DNA of 64,000 nucleotides from Phaeovulum veldkampii DSM 11550 (lineage in GTDB: Bacteria; Pseudomonadota; Alphaproteobacteria; Rhodobacterales; Rhodobacteraceae), in assembly GCF_003034995.1 (NCBI RefSeq), contig NZ_PZKF01000005.1, positions 1 to 64,000 on the forward strand, written 5' to 3'. Shown piece by piece: positions 1 through 8,171 of this stretch. Both the position numbers and the translations under genes were made by a program. Below the pieces are notes generated by a model. The model was not told the origin of the DNA. It was given only the letters and a program-made list of their open reading frames with translations, and searched no databases. The number at the start of each line of letters is the position of its first letter. The stretch's first letter is position 1.

Positions 1-539
1 TCGGACCTTATCCAGAGCAGGTCATCCTCGGTCTGTTGCGCCAGCGGGATGCCGGGGCGGATACCGGCGTGAACAAAAACCGCATCGCCCACCCGCGCAT
101 AACCGGGCAGACCGGCCAGCCACGCCACCTGTTCGGGCGGCACAGCGGCCAGTGTTTCGGCATGGACCTGATCCACGGGGCGATTGGCAGGTTCGCAGAT
201 GCCGTAGGAAAGTAATGTTTGCGGCCCGCCAAGCCGGGGGTGGAACCAGCTGAATTCGGCCCTGAGCCGCGGGTCACGCGCCCAGGGGTTTTCCAGAAAG
301 ATCGAAAACATCCGGTCGTGATTGCCGCGCAGCACGACCCAGGGCGCGCCCCCCACCTGCCCGGCCATCAAAAACGCGATCACGCCGCGGCTGTCGGGGC
401 CGCGATCGACCAGATCGCCGACATGCACCACCGGCGCCGCGGCATCGCCGCAGGCAGCACGATCCGCGGCGATCAGCTCATGCGCCGCGCGCAGCAGGCC
501 CAGATGGCCGTGAATATCGCCGATGGCATAGCTTCGCAT
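1..539 (-). CDS. metallophosphoesterase, serine/threonine phosphatase-like (partial)
   Basis: The reading frame starts at an ATG at 539 on the minus strand and runs off the left edge without a stop, so the C-terminus is missing. The N-terminus carries the calcineurin-type metal-binding motifs in order: GDIHG near residue 7, GDLVDRG near residue 42 and GNHD near residue 72, followed by a later histidine block FVHAG. These residues normally bind a dinuclear metal centre that hydrolyses phosphomonoesters or phosphodiesters. Family membership is clear. The substrate (phosphoprotein, Ap4A or cyclic nucleotide) cannot be told from this part. It lies downstream of serA on the same strand, separated by a hairpin. 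Confidence 0.88.
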   Translation of the reverse strand, partial: MRSYAIGDIHGHLGLLRAAHELIAADRAACGDAAAPVVHVGDLVDRGPDSRGVIAFLMAGQVGGAPWVVLRGNHDRMFSIFLENPWARDPRLRAEFSWFHPRLGGPQTLLSYGICEPANRPVDQVHAETLAAVPPEQVAWLAGLPGYARVGDAVFVHAGIRPGIPLAQQTEDDLLWIRS

Positions 540-560
540 GAAACCTCCGAACGGAAACGA

Positions 561-580
561 CCCCCGCTGGTCGGCGGGGG
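561..580 (-). terminator. hairpin after serA, possible terminator
   Basis: A perfect 7-bp stem (CCCCCGC / GCGGGGG) with a 6-nt loop lies between the serA stop and the phosphoesterase start. On the minus strand it is followed only by a weak T-rich stretch (TCGTTTCC), so intrinsic termination is plausible but not strong. Confidence 0.45.
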
Positions 581-621
581 CCGTGATGGCTTAGCGCAGG
601 TCAGGCGGCAGCGCCACAGCG

Positions 622-2217
622 TCAGGCCGCATCAAATTCCAACGGTTTGACTTGCAGGAAAAGGCCCGTTGCCTTCAGTTCGTCAACCACGACCTGCGGC
701 AGCGGCGCATCCAGATACAAAACCGCGATTGCATCCTGCCCCACGGCGGTCCGGCCAAGGGTAAAGTTGGCGATGTTCACGCCATGCTTGCCCAGCGTGC
801 CGCCCAGCGTGCCGATGATGCCTGGCACGTCGCGGTTGGTGGTGTAGAGCATATGCTGCCCCACCTCGGCGTCGATGTTGATGCCCTTGATCTGGATGAA
901 GCGCGGCTTGCCATCGGAGAATACCGTGCCCGCGACCGAGCGTTCGCGGGTTTCAGTGACAACGGTCAGCTTCATGTAACCGTCGAACACGCCCGATTTT
1001 TCCTGCGTGGTGGTGGCGATCTGCACACCGCGTTCGCGCGCGATGACCGGGGCCGAGACCATGTTCACATCGGGGTTGGCCGCCTTCATGATGCCCGCAA
1101 TCGCGGCGCAGTTCAGCGCCTGCAGGTTCATTTCGGTCACGAGGCCATCGTAAAGGATGTTGATCGCCTGAATCGGCTCATCGGTCATCTGGCCCACGAA
1201 ATCGCCCAGATGGCCGGCCAGTTTGACCCACGGCCCCATCACGGCGGCTTCCTCCGCCGTCACCGAGGGCATGTTCAGCGCGTTCTGCACCGCGCCGGTC
1301 AGCAGATAGTCCGACATCTGTTCAGCCACCTGAAGCGCCACGTTTTCCTGCGCCTCGGTGGTCGAGGCGCCCAGATGCGGCGTGACCACAACGTTGGGCA
1401 TATTGAACAGCGGGCTTTCGGTGGCCGGTTCATTGGCGAACACATCCAGCGCCGCACCCGCCACATGGCCCGATTTCAGGGCATCGACCAGAGCTTCCTC
1501 GTCGATCAGGCCGCCGCGGGCGCAGTTGATGATCCGCACGCCATTTTTGGTCTTGGCGAGGTTTTCGCGCGACAGGATGTTTTTGGTCTTTTCCGTCATC
1601 GGGACGTGCAGCGTGATGAAATCGGCCTTGGCCAGCAGTTCATCCAGTTCGACCTTCATCACGCCCATCTTGTGCGCGCGCTCGTCCGACAGGAACGGGT
1701 CATAAGCGATGACCTTCATCTTCAGGCCCAGCGCCCGGTCGCAGACGATGCCGCCGATGTTGCCTGCGCCGATCACGCCCAGCGTCTTGTTGAACAGTTC
1801 CACGCCCATGAAGCGGTTCTTTTCCCACTTGCCTTCATGGGTCGAGGCGCTGGCTTCGGGCAGTTGGCGGGCCACGGCGAACATCATCGCAATGGCATGT
1901 TCGGCGGTGGTGACGCTGTTGCCGAAGGGCGTGTTCATCACGATCACACCCTTTTTCGAGGCGGCGGGAATATCGACGTTGTCAACACCGATCCCGGCGC
2001 GGCCGATCACCTTGAGGTTGGTGGCGGCGGCAAGGATCTTTTCGGTGACCTTGGTGGCCGAGCGGATGGCGAGGCCGTCATACTGGCCGATTACCTCCAG
2101 CAGCTTCTCCTTGTCCTTGCCCAGATCGGGCAGGTAATCCACCTCGACCCCGCGGTCGCGGAAGATCTGAACGGCAGTTTCGGAAAGTTTGTCGGAAACG
2201 AGAACCTTGGGTGCCAT
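622..2217 (-). CDS. serA: D-3-phosphoglycerate dehydrogenase
   Basis: Catalyses NAD-dependent oxidation of 3-phosphoglycerate to 3-phosphohydroxypyruvate, the first step of serine synthesis, in the cytosol. The 531-residue protein has the D-2-hydroxyacid dehydrogenase fold: dinucleotide motif GAGNIG at 150-155 and the catalytic triad Arg234 (NCARGG), Glu263 (ANEP) and His281 (TPHLGAS). A long C-terminal extension ends in an ACT-type domain from about residue 455, as in the long form of SerA, which is often serine-regulated. The start was placed at the ATG at 2217 because GGAG stands 6 nt upstream and the sequence begins MAPKVLVSDKL; an upstream in-frame extension to 2307 lacks family features. 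It follows serC by 94 nt and is probably co-transcribed. Confidence 0.97.
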   Translation of the reverse strand: MAPKVLVSDKLSETAVQIFRDRGVEVDYLPDLGKDKEKLLEVIGQYDGLAIRSATKVTEKILAAATNLKVIGRAGIGVDNVDIPAASKKGVIVMNTPFGNSVTTAEHAIAMMFAVARQLPEASASTHEGKWEKNRFMGVELFNKTLGVIGAGNIGGIVCDRALGLKMKVIAYDPFLSDERAHKMGVMKVELDELLAKADFITLHVPMTEKTKNILSRENLAKTKNGVRIINCARGGLIDEEALVDALKSGHVAGAALDVFANEPATESPLFNMPNVVVTPHLGASTTEAQENVALQVAEQMSDYLLTGAVQNALNMPSVTAEEAAVMGPWVKLAGHLGDFVGQMTDEPIQAINILYDGLVTEMNLQALNCAAIAGIMKAANPDVNMVSAPVIARERGVQIATTTQEKSGVFDGYMKLTVVTETRERSVAGTVFSDGKPRFIQIKGINIDAEVGQHMLYTTNRDVPGIIGTLGGTLGKHGVNIANFTLGRTAVGQDAIAVLYLDAPLPQVVVDELKATGLFLQVKPLEFDAA

Positions 2218-2311
2218 GTTGGGCTCCATGCGGAAATGAGGGGGGCGGTGCGCAGGGATGCGCACCCTGCGGGCGGCAGGGCGCGCCGTCAGGCACACCC
2301 CACGCAAGACG

Positions 2312-3457
2312 TCACTGCGCGGCGAGTTCGGCGCGGTAGGCCCATTCGATCCAGGGCATCAGCGCCTGAACATCGGCGGCTTCCACCGTCGAGCCGCACC
2401 AGATGCGCAGGCCCGGAGGGGCATCGCGGTAGGCGCCGGCGTCCAGCGCCACGCCCTCTTTTTCCAGCCGCTTGGCCACGGCCTTGGCAAAGGCCGCCCC
2501 GTCCTTGATCGCGGGATCGGTGAATTTCACGCAGACCGAGGTGGTCGAGGCGATGGCCGGATCAGCGGCAAGATTGGCGATCCAGTCCTTGCCCTTGATA
2601 AAGTCGTTCACCGCAGCCGAGTTCGCCTCGGCCCGCGCGATCAGGCCCTTCAGCCCGCCGATGGATTTGGCCCATTTCAGCGCAACAAGGTAATCTTCCA
2701 CCGCCAGCATCGAGGGGGTGTTGATCGTTTCACCCACAAAGATGCCTTCGATCAGCTTGCCCTTGGCGGTCAGGCGGAAAATCTTGGGCAGCGGCCAGGC
2801 GGGGGTGTAGGTTTCCAGCCGTTCGACCGCGCGGGGCGACAGGATCAGAACGCCATGCGCGCCCTCGCCGCCCAGCACCTTCTGCCAGGAGAAGGTGACG
2901 ACATCGAGCTTGTCCCACGGCAGGTCCATGGCAAAGGCGGCGCTGGTCGCGTCGCAGATCGTCAGGCCGTCGCGGTCAGCGGGGATCAGATCGCCATTGG
3001 GAACGCGCGCGCCCGAGGTGGTGCCATTCCAGGTAAAGACCACGTCCTTGTTGAAATCGACGGTGGCGAAATCGACGATCTCGCCATAGGGGGCTTTCTT
3101 GACGGTGGCGTCCAGCTTGAGCTGTTTCACGACGTCGGTGACCCAACCCTCGCCAAAGCTTTCCCAGGCCAGCATTTCCACGCCGCGCGCACCCAGCAGC
3201 GACCACATCGCCATTTCAACGGCGCCGGTATCCGATCCGGGCACGATGCCGATGCGGTAATCGGCAGGCACTCCCAGAACCTCGCGGGTCAGGTCAATCG
3301 CTTCTTTCAGCTTGTTCTTGCCCACAGCGGCACGATGCGAGCGGCCCAGCGGCGCATCTGCAAGCATGTCAAGGGTAAAGCCGGGGATCTTGGCGCAGGG
3401 GCCAGAGGAAAAGCGCGGGTTGGCCGGGCGCGCAGCCGGGGTCTGCAGATCAGACAT
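2312..3457 (-). CDS. serC: phosphoserine aminotransferase
   Basis: PLP-dependent enzyme converting 3-phosphohydroxypyruvate plus glutamate to O-phosphoserine, the second step of serine synthesis. The 381-residue protein carries the PLP lysine in the block [15 protein letters not shown] (Lys193). The N-terminal [13 protein letters not shown] resembles the alphaproteobacterial type of SerC rather than the enterobacterial one. The start at 3457 has a good Shine-Dalgarno (GGAAGGA) 5-6 nt upstream; an in-frame extension would cover the leader. It is the first gene of a leftward serC-serA pair and is divergent from serB, so all three serine genes lie together. A two-hairpin leader immediately precedes it. 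Confidence 0.97.
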   Translation of the reverse strand: MSDLQTPAARPANPRFSSGPCAKIPGFTLDMLADAPLGRSHRAAVGKNKLKEAIDLTREVLGVPADYRIGIVPGSDTGAVEMAMWSLLGARGVEMLAWESFGEGWVTDVVKQLKLDATVKKAPYGEIVDFATVDFNKDVVFTWNGTTSGARVPNGDLIPADRDGLTICDATSAAFAMDLPWDKLDVVTFSWQKVLGGEGAHGVLILSPRAVERLETYTPAWPLPKIFRLTAKGKLIEGIFVGETINTPSMLAVEDYLVALKWAKSIGGLKGLIARAEANSAAVNDFIKGKDWIANLAADPAIASTTSVCVKFTDPAIKDGAAFAKAVAKRLEKEGVALDAGAYRDAPPGLRIWCGSTVEAADVQALMPWIEWAYRAELAAQ

Positions 3458-3477
3458 GGTATCCTTCCAGATAAACG

Positions 3478-3536
3478 CCCCTCGGTGGGGAGGGGTTTCC
3501 CAATGCCGCGCATACGCCTGCGCCTGCTCTGGCGCA
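3478..3536 (-). promoter_or_regulatory. serC leader with two hairpins (candidate attenuator)
   Basis: In the 136-bp gap between serB and serC the minus strand holds two hairpins in series: TGCGCC / GGCGCA with a 6-nt loop (3519-3536), then CCCCTC / GAGGGG with a 6-nt loop (3478-3495) followed by CGTTTAT, just before the serC ribosome binding site. A conserved 'serC leader' RNA has been described upstream of serC-serA operons in alphaproteobacteria. Position and architecture fit, but I have not matched it to that covariance model. Confidence 0.55.
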
Positions 3537-3593
3537 AGAGAATTATTTGCGATAAGCGCCGCTTTGATCCCCGAATACGACCCCGGAGCCGCC

Positions 3594-4466
3594 ATGTTCA
3601 TCGTCACCCTTCTTGCGGCCCCCGCCCGCGCCGATCTGCACCGCACCACGGTCGAAAGCCTGCGCGACGCCTGGGCCGGGGGCGAGGCGATCTGGCTGAA
3701 CCCCGGCATTGCGGCGGAATTTCCGGTGGCCACGATCCCCGCGAACCGCTGGGAGGTGTGGGAGGGGCTTCAGGCTTTGGGCGTCGATCTGGTGGTGCAG
3801 CCTGCCGAGGGCCGCCGCAAGCGGATGCTGCTGGCCGACATGGACAGCACCATGATCGGGCAGGAATGCATCGACGAACTGGCCGACATGGCCGGTGTGG
3901 GCGCGCATGTGGCCGCCATCACTGCCCGTGCGATGAACGGCGAACTGGATTTCGAGACGGCACTGATCGAACGCGTGGCCCTGCTGAAGGGCCTTCCCGA
4001 ATCGGTGATCGCGCAGGTTCTGGCCGAACGCATCACCTACACCCCCGGCGGGCGCGAGCTGATCGCCACGATGCAGGGCGAGGGCGGCTATGCGGCGCTG
4101 GTGTCGGGCGGCTTTACGGCCTTTTCCGGCGCGGTTGCGGCGCATCTGGGGTTTGACGAACACCGCGCCAACACCCTGCTGGCCGAAGGCGGCCTGCTGA
4201 CCGGGCAGGTCGCCCGCCCGATCTTGGGGCGCGAGGCCAAGGTCGCTGCGCTGGACGACATCACCGCGCGGCTGGGCATTACCCCCGCCGAGGTGCTGGC
4301 AGTGGGCGATGGCGCCAACGATCTGGGCATGTTGCATCGCGCGGGCGCGGGCGTGGCTTTGCACGCCAAGCCCGCGGTCGCGGCGCAATGCGACATCCGC
4401 ATCAACCACGGCGATCTCAGCGCGCTGCTGTATATTCAGGGCTACGCAGTTTCCGATTTCGCCTGA
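3594..4466 (+). CDS. serB: phosphoserine phosphatase
   Basis: Dephosphorylates O-phosphoserine to serine, the last step of the pathway begun by the neighbouring serA and serC. The 290-residue protein has the HAD nucleophile motif DMDST (82-86, nucleophile Asp82, general acid Asp84), a downstream VSGGFTAFS block and the metal-binding motif [10 protein letters not shown]. The roughly 75-residue N-terminal extension before the HAD domain is usual for proteobacterial SerB. The start at 3594 has GGAG 6 nt upstream. It is transcribed divergently from serC and is followed 54 nt later by a TauE/SafE-type transporter, probably in the same transcript. Confidence 0.96.
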   Translation: MFIVTLLAAPARADLHRTTVESLRDAWAGGEAIWLNPGIAAEFPVATIPANRWEVWEGLQALGVDLVVQPAEGRRKRMLLADMDSTMIGQECIDELADMAGVGAHVAAITARAMNGELDFETALIERVALLKGLPESVIAQVLAERITYTPGGRELIATMQGEGGYAALVSGGFTAFSGAVAAHLGFDEHRANTLLAEGGLLTGQVARPILGREAKVAALDDITARLGITPAEVLAVGDGANDLGMLHRAGAGVALHAKPAVAAQCDIRINHGDLSALLYIQGYAVSDFA

Positions 4467-4520
4467 CTTGCCTTTCGGCGCGCGGCATCGGATGAAGGGC
4501 GGCCCAGCCCCGGATGCCCG

Positions 4521-5279
4521 ATGTTTGAAGTCAGCCTTGACCTTGCCCTTCTACTGATCGCCGCCGCCTTTGCCGCGGGGTTCATGGACAGTATCGCAGG
4601 CGGCGGCGGGCTGATCACCCTGCCGGTTCTGCTGCTGGCGGGCGCCACGCCGCTGGAAGCCCTGTCCACCAACAAGGTGCAGGGCGCTTTTGGCGCGGCC
4701 ACGGCCGCGATCAGCTATGCCCGCGCGGGTCATGTGAACCTGCGCCGCCAGATCGGCGCGGCGGGGCTGGCCTTCGGCGCGGGGCTGGTGGGGGCGCTGC
4801 TGGTCAGCGCCATCCCGACCCAGACACTGCGCCTTGTTCTGCCAGTTGTGCTGATCGGCATCGCCGCATTTTTCGCCTTCAAGCCCGGCCTTGACGACAC
4901 CGACCGGATCGAGCGCATCCGCCCCGCCGCCTTCACCGCCTTCGTCGTGCCGCTGATCGGCTTTTACGATGGGCTGATCGGTCCCGGCGCTGGGGCGTTC
5001 TACATGATCGGCTTCGTATTGCTGGCGGGTTATGGGGTTCTGAAGGCCACCGCGCATACCAAGTTGCTGAACTTTGCCTCGAACATCGGTGGGCTGGCGG
5101 CCTTTGCGGTGGTGGGCGCGCCATGGTGGATCACCGGGCTGGCGATGGGGCTGGCCCAGATCGCAGGCGCCACCGTCGGGTCGCGGCTGGCGATGAAAAA
5201 GGGCGCGCGTCTGATCAAGCCGCTACTGGTCATCACCTCGACGGCGCTGGCGTTGCGGCTGATCTGGCAGATGCTTTAG
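4521..5279 (+). CDS. TSUP-family (TauE/SafE) membrane transporter
   Basis: A 252-residue, very hydrophobic protein with about eight predicted membrane segments. The first (residues about 5-25) leads into the glycine-rich FMDSIAGGGGLITLP signature, and the repeat in the second half contains GFYDGLIGPGAGAFY, which together identify the sulfite exporter TauE/SafE (TSUP) family. Members move sulfite, sulfonates or other small organic anions across the inner membrane; the substrate is not evident here. It follows serB by 54 nt, so it may share its transcript. Its last 4 nt overlap the stop of the convergent small gene on the other strand. Confidence 0.9.
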   Translation: MFEVSLDLALLLIAAAFAAGFMDSIAGGGGLITLPVLLLAGATPLEALSTNKVQGAFGAATAAISYARAGHVNLRRQIGAAGLAFGAGLVGALLVSAIPTQTLRLVLPVVLIGIAAFFAFKPGLDDTDRIERIRPAAFTAFVVPLIGFYDGLIGPGAGAFYMIGFVLLAGYGVLKATAHTKLLNFASNIGGLAAFAVVGAPWWITGLAMGLAQIAGATVGSRLAMKKGARLIKPLLVITSTALALRLIWQML

Positions 5280-5515
5280 CGGCGCGGCCCATAGGTTTGC
5301 CACAGCCAGATCAGAAGCATGGCGCCCAGAACCGCGCCCACAAAGCCTGCCATCCAGCCCGAAATCGTCAAGAGAACCCGCAGCACAAGGCCCCCGACCA
5401 ACGCGCCAAAGATGCCGATCGCAACAGTCGTCGGCACGTCGGCGTCGATTTTCATCAGCCGCGTGGCCAGAAAACCCGCCGCCGCCCCGATGATGATAAG
5501 CGCGATGATGCCCAT
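5276..5515 (-). CDS. GlsB/YeaQ/YmgE-family small membrane protein
   Basis: A 79-residue protein with three hydrophobic segments (about 2-18, 27-46 and 51-73), rich in glycine and starting MGIIALIIIGAAAGFLA. This is the pattern of the transglycosylase-associated/GlsB/YeaQ/YmgE family, small inner-membrane proteins linked to stress responses but of unknown biochemical role. Its stop overlaps the 3' end of the convergent TSUP transporter by 4 nt. It ends a leftward run that begins with the deformylase operon, though a 60-nt gap separates it from fmt on the upstream side of its own start. Confidence 0.85.
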   Translation of the reverse strand: MGIIALIIIGAAAGFLATRLMKIDADVPTTVAIGIFGALVGGLVLRVLLTISGWMAGFVGAVLGAMLLIWLWQTYGPRR

Positions 5516-5575
5516 TGCCGCCTCCGTGCATTGCCCCTTTGATATGGGGGCAGAGCCGGCCGCGGCGCAAGTGCC

Positions 5576-6481
5576 TCAGCCGATGCGGTCGGGCAGGGTC
5601 AGACCTTTCAGCAATTCAGCGGCAGGCATCGGCCGCTTGCCCTCGCGCTGCGCCTCCAGCACCTCGACGGCGCCGTTGGCGCAGGCGATGGTGAACCCGC
5701 TCAGCACCTGCCCCGGCGCCCCGGCGCCCGGCGCAAGACGGGAGCGCAACAGCTTGACCCGCTCGCCCGCAATTTCCACGAAAGCACCGGGAAAGGGCGA
5801 CAGGCCACGGATCAGCCGGTCCACCTCGGGGGCGGGGCGGGAAAACTCCACCCGCGCCTCGGCCTTGTCGATCTTGGCGGCATAGGTCACGCCTTGGTCA
5901 GACTGCGGCGCAGGCGCCATCTCGCCCAGCCGGTCCAGCGCGGTCAGGATCAGGGCAGCACCCATCGCCGAAAGCCTGTCGTGCAGGTCGGCAGTGGTGT
6001 CTTCGGCGGTGATCGGGGTTGCCTCGCGCAGCAGCACCGGGCCGGTATCCAGCCCCGCCTCCATCTGCATGATGCAGATGCCGGTTTCCGTATCGCCCGC
6101 CATGATCGCCCGGTGGATCGGCGCTGCCCCGCGCCAGCGTGGCAGCAGGCTGGCGTGGATGTTCAGGCAGCCAAAACGCGGCGCATCCAGCACTGGCTGC
6201 GGCAGGATCAGGCCATAGGCCACGACCACCGCCACATCGGCGCCCAGCGCGGCGAAGGCCGCCTGTTCCTCGGGCGATTTCAGGCTGCGCGGGTGGCGCA
6301 CCGGAATACCCAGCGCCTCGGCGCGGGCCTGCACCGGGCTGGGGCGGTCTTTCTTGCCCCGGCCTGCGGGGCGCGGCGGCTGGCAATAGACGGCCAGCAC
6401 GTCATGGCGCGCGGCCAGCGCGTCAAGCACCGGCACGGAAAAATCCGGCGTGCCCATGAACACCACGCGCCGCCGGGTCAT
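5576..6481 (-). CDS. fmt: methionyl-tRNA formyltransferase
   Basis: Formylates initiator Met-tRNA using 10-formyl-tetrahydrofolate, so that translation starts with formyl-Met. The 301-residue protein has the N-terminal catalytic domain starting [15 protein letters not shown], the catalytic residues Asn107 and His109 in [13 protein letters not shown], and Asp145 in GLDTG, then a C-terminal tRNA-binding domain. The start at 6481 overlaps the stop of the upstream deformylase paralogue by 4 nt, so translation is coupled. The functional link is direct: the upstream deformylases remove the formyl group that Fmt adds. Confidence 0.96.
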   Translation of the reverse strand: MTRRRVVFMGTPDFSVPVLDALAARHDVLAVYCQPPRPAGRGKKDRPSPVQARAEALGIPVRHPRSLKSPEEQAAFAALGADVAVVVAYGLILPQPVLDAPRFGCLNIHASLLPRWRGAAPIHRAIMAGDTETGICIMQMEAGLDTGPVLLREATPITAEDTTADLHDRLSAMGAALILTALDRLGEMAPAPQSDQGVTYAAKIDKAEARVEFSRPAPEVDRLIRGLSPFPGAFVEIAGERVKLLRSRLAPGAGAPGQVLSGFTIACANGAVEVLEAQREGKRPMPAAELLKGLTLPDRIG

Positions 6482-6984
6482 GCCCGCGCCCATTTCGCCG
6501 ATTTTGCCACCAGCATCTTGCGCCGCAGCGGCGAGAGGTGATCGACATAGACCTTGCCATTCAGATGGTCGATCTGATGCTGAACGCTGGTCGCCCAAAG
6601 GCCCACGAAATCACGGTCTTCGACCTCGTTCGCCTCATTCAGGAACCGCACCGTCACCGCGCGCGGGCGCTTGATCGCCGCCGACACGCCGGGCAGGTTG
6701 GGGCTGCCCTCATCATGGCTGCGGAACTGGACCGAAGCGTGCAGCACCTCGGGGTTGGCCATACGGATCACCTGCCCGCGGCTGTCGGAACAATCTACCA
6801 CCGCCAGCCGCAGCATGATGCCGATCTGCGGCGCGGCCAGCCCCACGCCCTGCCCCGGCATCGCCTCCATCGTATCGACCATGTCGTCCCAGATCATACG
6901 GACAGTTTCGGTGATCGCCGTCACCGGCTCGGCAGGGCGGTGCAGGCGCGGGTCGGTGTAGGGCAAAAAGGGGCGAACGGTCAT
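6478..6984 (-). CDS. peptide deformylase paralogue lacking active-site residues
   Basis: A 168-residue protein of clear deformylase fold, third of three tandem copies. Motif I is intact (GVGLAAPQ, 46-53). Motif II, normally EGCLS with the metal-binding cysteine, reads EGSPNLPG here (92-99), so the cysteine is Ser94. Motif III, normally HExDH, reads HQIDH: the two histidines (136, 140) remain but the catalytic glutamate is Gln137. Loss of the metal ligand and general base predicts little or no deformylase activity. It overlaps the genes on both sides by 4 nt. A structural, regulatory or altered catalytic role is possible; the sequence does not say which. Confidence 0.93.
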   Translation of the reverse strand: MTVRPFLPYTDPRLHRPAEPVTAITETVRMIWDDMVDTMEAMPGQGVGLAAPQIGIMLRLAVVDCSDSRGQVIRMANPEVLHASVQFRSHDEGSPNLPGVSAAIKRPRAVTVRFLNEANEVEDRDFVGLWATSVQHQIDHLNGKVYVDHLSPLRRKMLVAKSAKWARA

Positions 6985-7475
6985 GGGCGACAGGCGGCCT
7001 CCAGCCGCGAACGAGTTGCGGGGTCGATCCGGTCAAGCGTGACGATCCCGTCCAGATGGTCGGCCTCGTGCTGCACGCAGGCGGCGGCAAAGCCGGTGAA
7101 TATGGCCTCTTGCGCGGCGCCGTCCAGATCGGTCCAGCGCATGTGAACGGTTGCCGGGCGCGTCACCTCGGCCTCGATTCCGGGAAGCGAAAGACAGCCC
7201 TCGGCGCGGATCGCCGTCTCGGAGCCGTGCGGCACAACAACGGGGTTCAGGATCACGCGCGGCGCGGCGGGGCCGCTTTTCCACTCGGTATCCATCACGA
7301 AAATCCGCAGCATCGCCCCCACCTGCGGCCCGGCCAGCCCACGGCCCGGCGCGGCATACATCGTTTCCAGCATATCGGCGGCCAGCTGGCGGACATCATC
7401 GGTAATCTGCTCGACCGGGGCGCAGACCTGCGCCAGCCGCGGATCGGGCCAGCGCAGGACGGCCCGCAAGCTCAC
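6981..7475 (-). CDS. def: peptide deformylase (second copy)
   Basis: A 164-residue deformylase that removes the N-formyl group from nascent proteins. It keeps the metal cysteine Cys94 in EGCLSLPG and His136-Glu137-His140 in QHEADHLDG. Motif I deviates slightly, GRGLAGPQ (44-51) where GxGLAAPQ is usual, so activity is likely but not certain. The C-terminus is about 10 residues shorter than that of the first copy. It overlaps both neighbours by 4 nt, within the def-def-def'-fmt operon. Confidence 0.93.
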   Translation of the reverse strand: MSLRAVLRWPDPRLAQVCAPVEQITDDVRQLAADMLETMYAAPGRGLAGPQVGAMLRIFVMDTEWKSGPAAPRVILNPVVVPHGSETAIRAEGCLSLPGIEAEVTRPATVHMRWTDLDGAAQEAIFTGFAAACVQHEADHLDGIVTLDRIDPATRSRLEAACRP

Positions 7476-7999
7476 GCCAGGCCCCGCGCCTTGTCGCGCT
7501 TGAGCTTTTCCATTTTGCGGGTGATCAACTGCCGCTTCAACGGGCCAAGATGATCAATGAACAGTTTGCCGTTCAAATGGTCGATTTCGTGCTGCGCGCA
7601 AGTCGCCCACAGACCGTCGAACTGCTCTTCCTTGATGCTGCCATCCAGCGCCATCCAGCGCACCCGCGCCTGCGCCGGTCGGGTGACATCGGCAAAGGTT
7701 TCGGGGATCGACAGGCAGCCCTCTTCGTAGGTGTTCTTTTCTGGCGAAACCCAGGTCACCTCGGGGTTGATCAACACCATCGGTTGCGGGTTGCCCGCCT
7801 TGTCCTTGTCGCAATCCATAACGAACATGCGACGGGTGATGCCCACCTGCGGCGCCGCCAGGCCGATGCCGGGGGCGTCATACATGCTTTCCAGCATGTC
7901 ATCGGCCAGCTTGCGGATCGTGACGTCGATCTCGGCGATCGGGTCGCAAAGCTTCTTGAGCCGGGGATCGGGGTGTATGAGGATGCTGCGAAGGGTCAT
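7472..7999 (-). CDS. def: peptide deformylase (canonical copy)
   Basis: A 175-residue deformylase with all three family motifs intact: GIGLAAPQ at 44-51, EGCLS with the metal ligand Cys95, and QHEIDHLNG with His137, Glu138 and His141. It is the first gene of a leftward operon of three deformylase-family genes and fmt, each junction overlapping by 4 nt. This copy is the best candidate for the housekeeping enzyme. The start at 7999 is the only ATG giving the usual N-terminus (MTLRSILIHPDPRL). Confidence 0.97.
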   Translation of the reverse strand: MTLRSILIHPDPRLKKLCDPIAEIDVTIRKLADDMLESMYDAPGIGLAAPQVGITRRMFVMDCDKDKAGNPQPMVLINPEVTWVSPEKNTYEEGCLSIPETFADVTRPAQARVRWMALDGSIKEEQFDGLWATCAQHEIDHLNGKLFIDHLGPLKRQLITRKMEKLKRDKARGLA

Positions 8000-8087
8000 G
8001 GGCCTGATTTAGGCGATGCCGCCGCCGCGCGCAATGGCACCGAAATTTCAGGCGCTTTGTTCCGGCATAACGGTCATAATCAGGATA

Positions 8088-8150
8088 ATATTCCATCTAA
8101 TTCATATTCCGCGGAACCTTGTGCCGGATTATAACCGCCCACAGGAATAT
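8088..8150 (+). promoter_or_regulatory. promoter region with three ATATTCC elements upstream of the C-S lyase
   Basis: The 172-bp divergent gap between def and the C-S lyase is AT-rich for this genome. The heptamer ATATTCC occurs at 8088-8094 and 8104-8110 in direct orientation (start to start 16 bp) and inverted as GGAATAT at 8144-8150. A TATAAC sequence at 8130-8135 could be a -10 element. Repeated elements around a promoter suggest an operator; no regulator can be named. Confidence 0.35.
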
Positions 8151-8171
8151 TCTCACCGCAGGACCCGCCCC

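Noticed and set aside
652-2508. A 618-codon plus-strand open frame opposite serA and serC
   Set aside because: Same antisense artefact; it spans two well-identified genes and the spacer between them.
2258-4156. A 632-codon plus-strand open frame opposite serC that runs into the serB region
   Set aside because: It is out of frame with serB and antisense to serC; both real genes have full family motifs.
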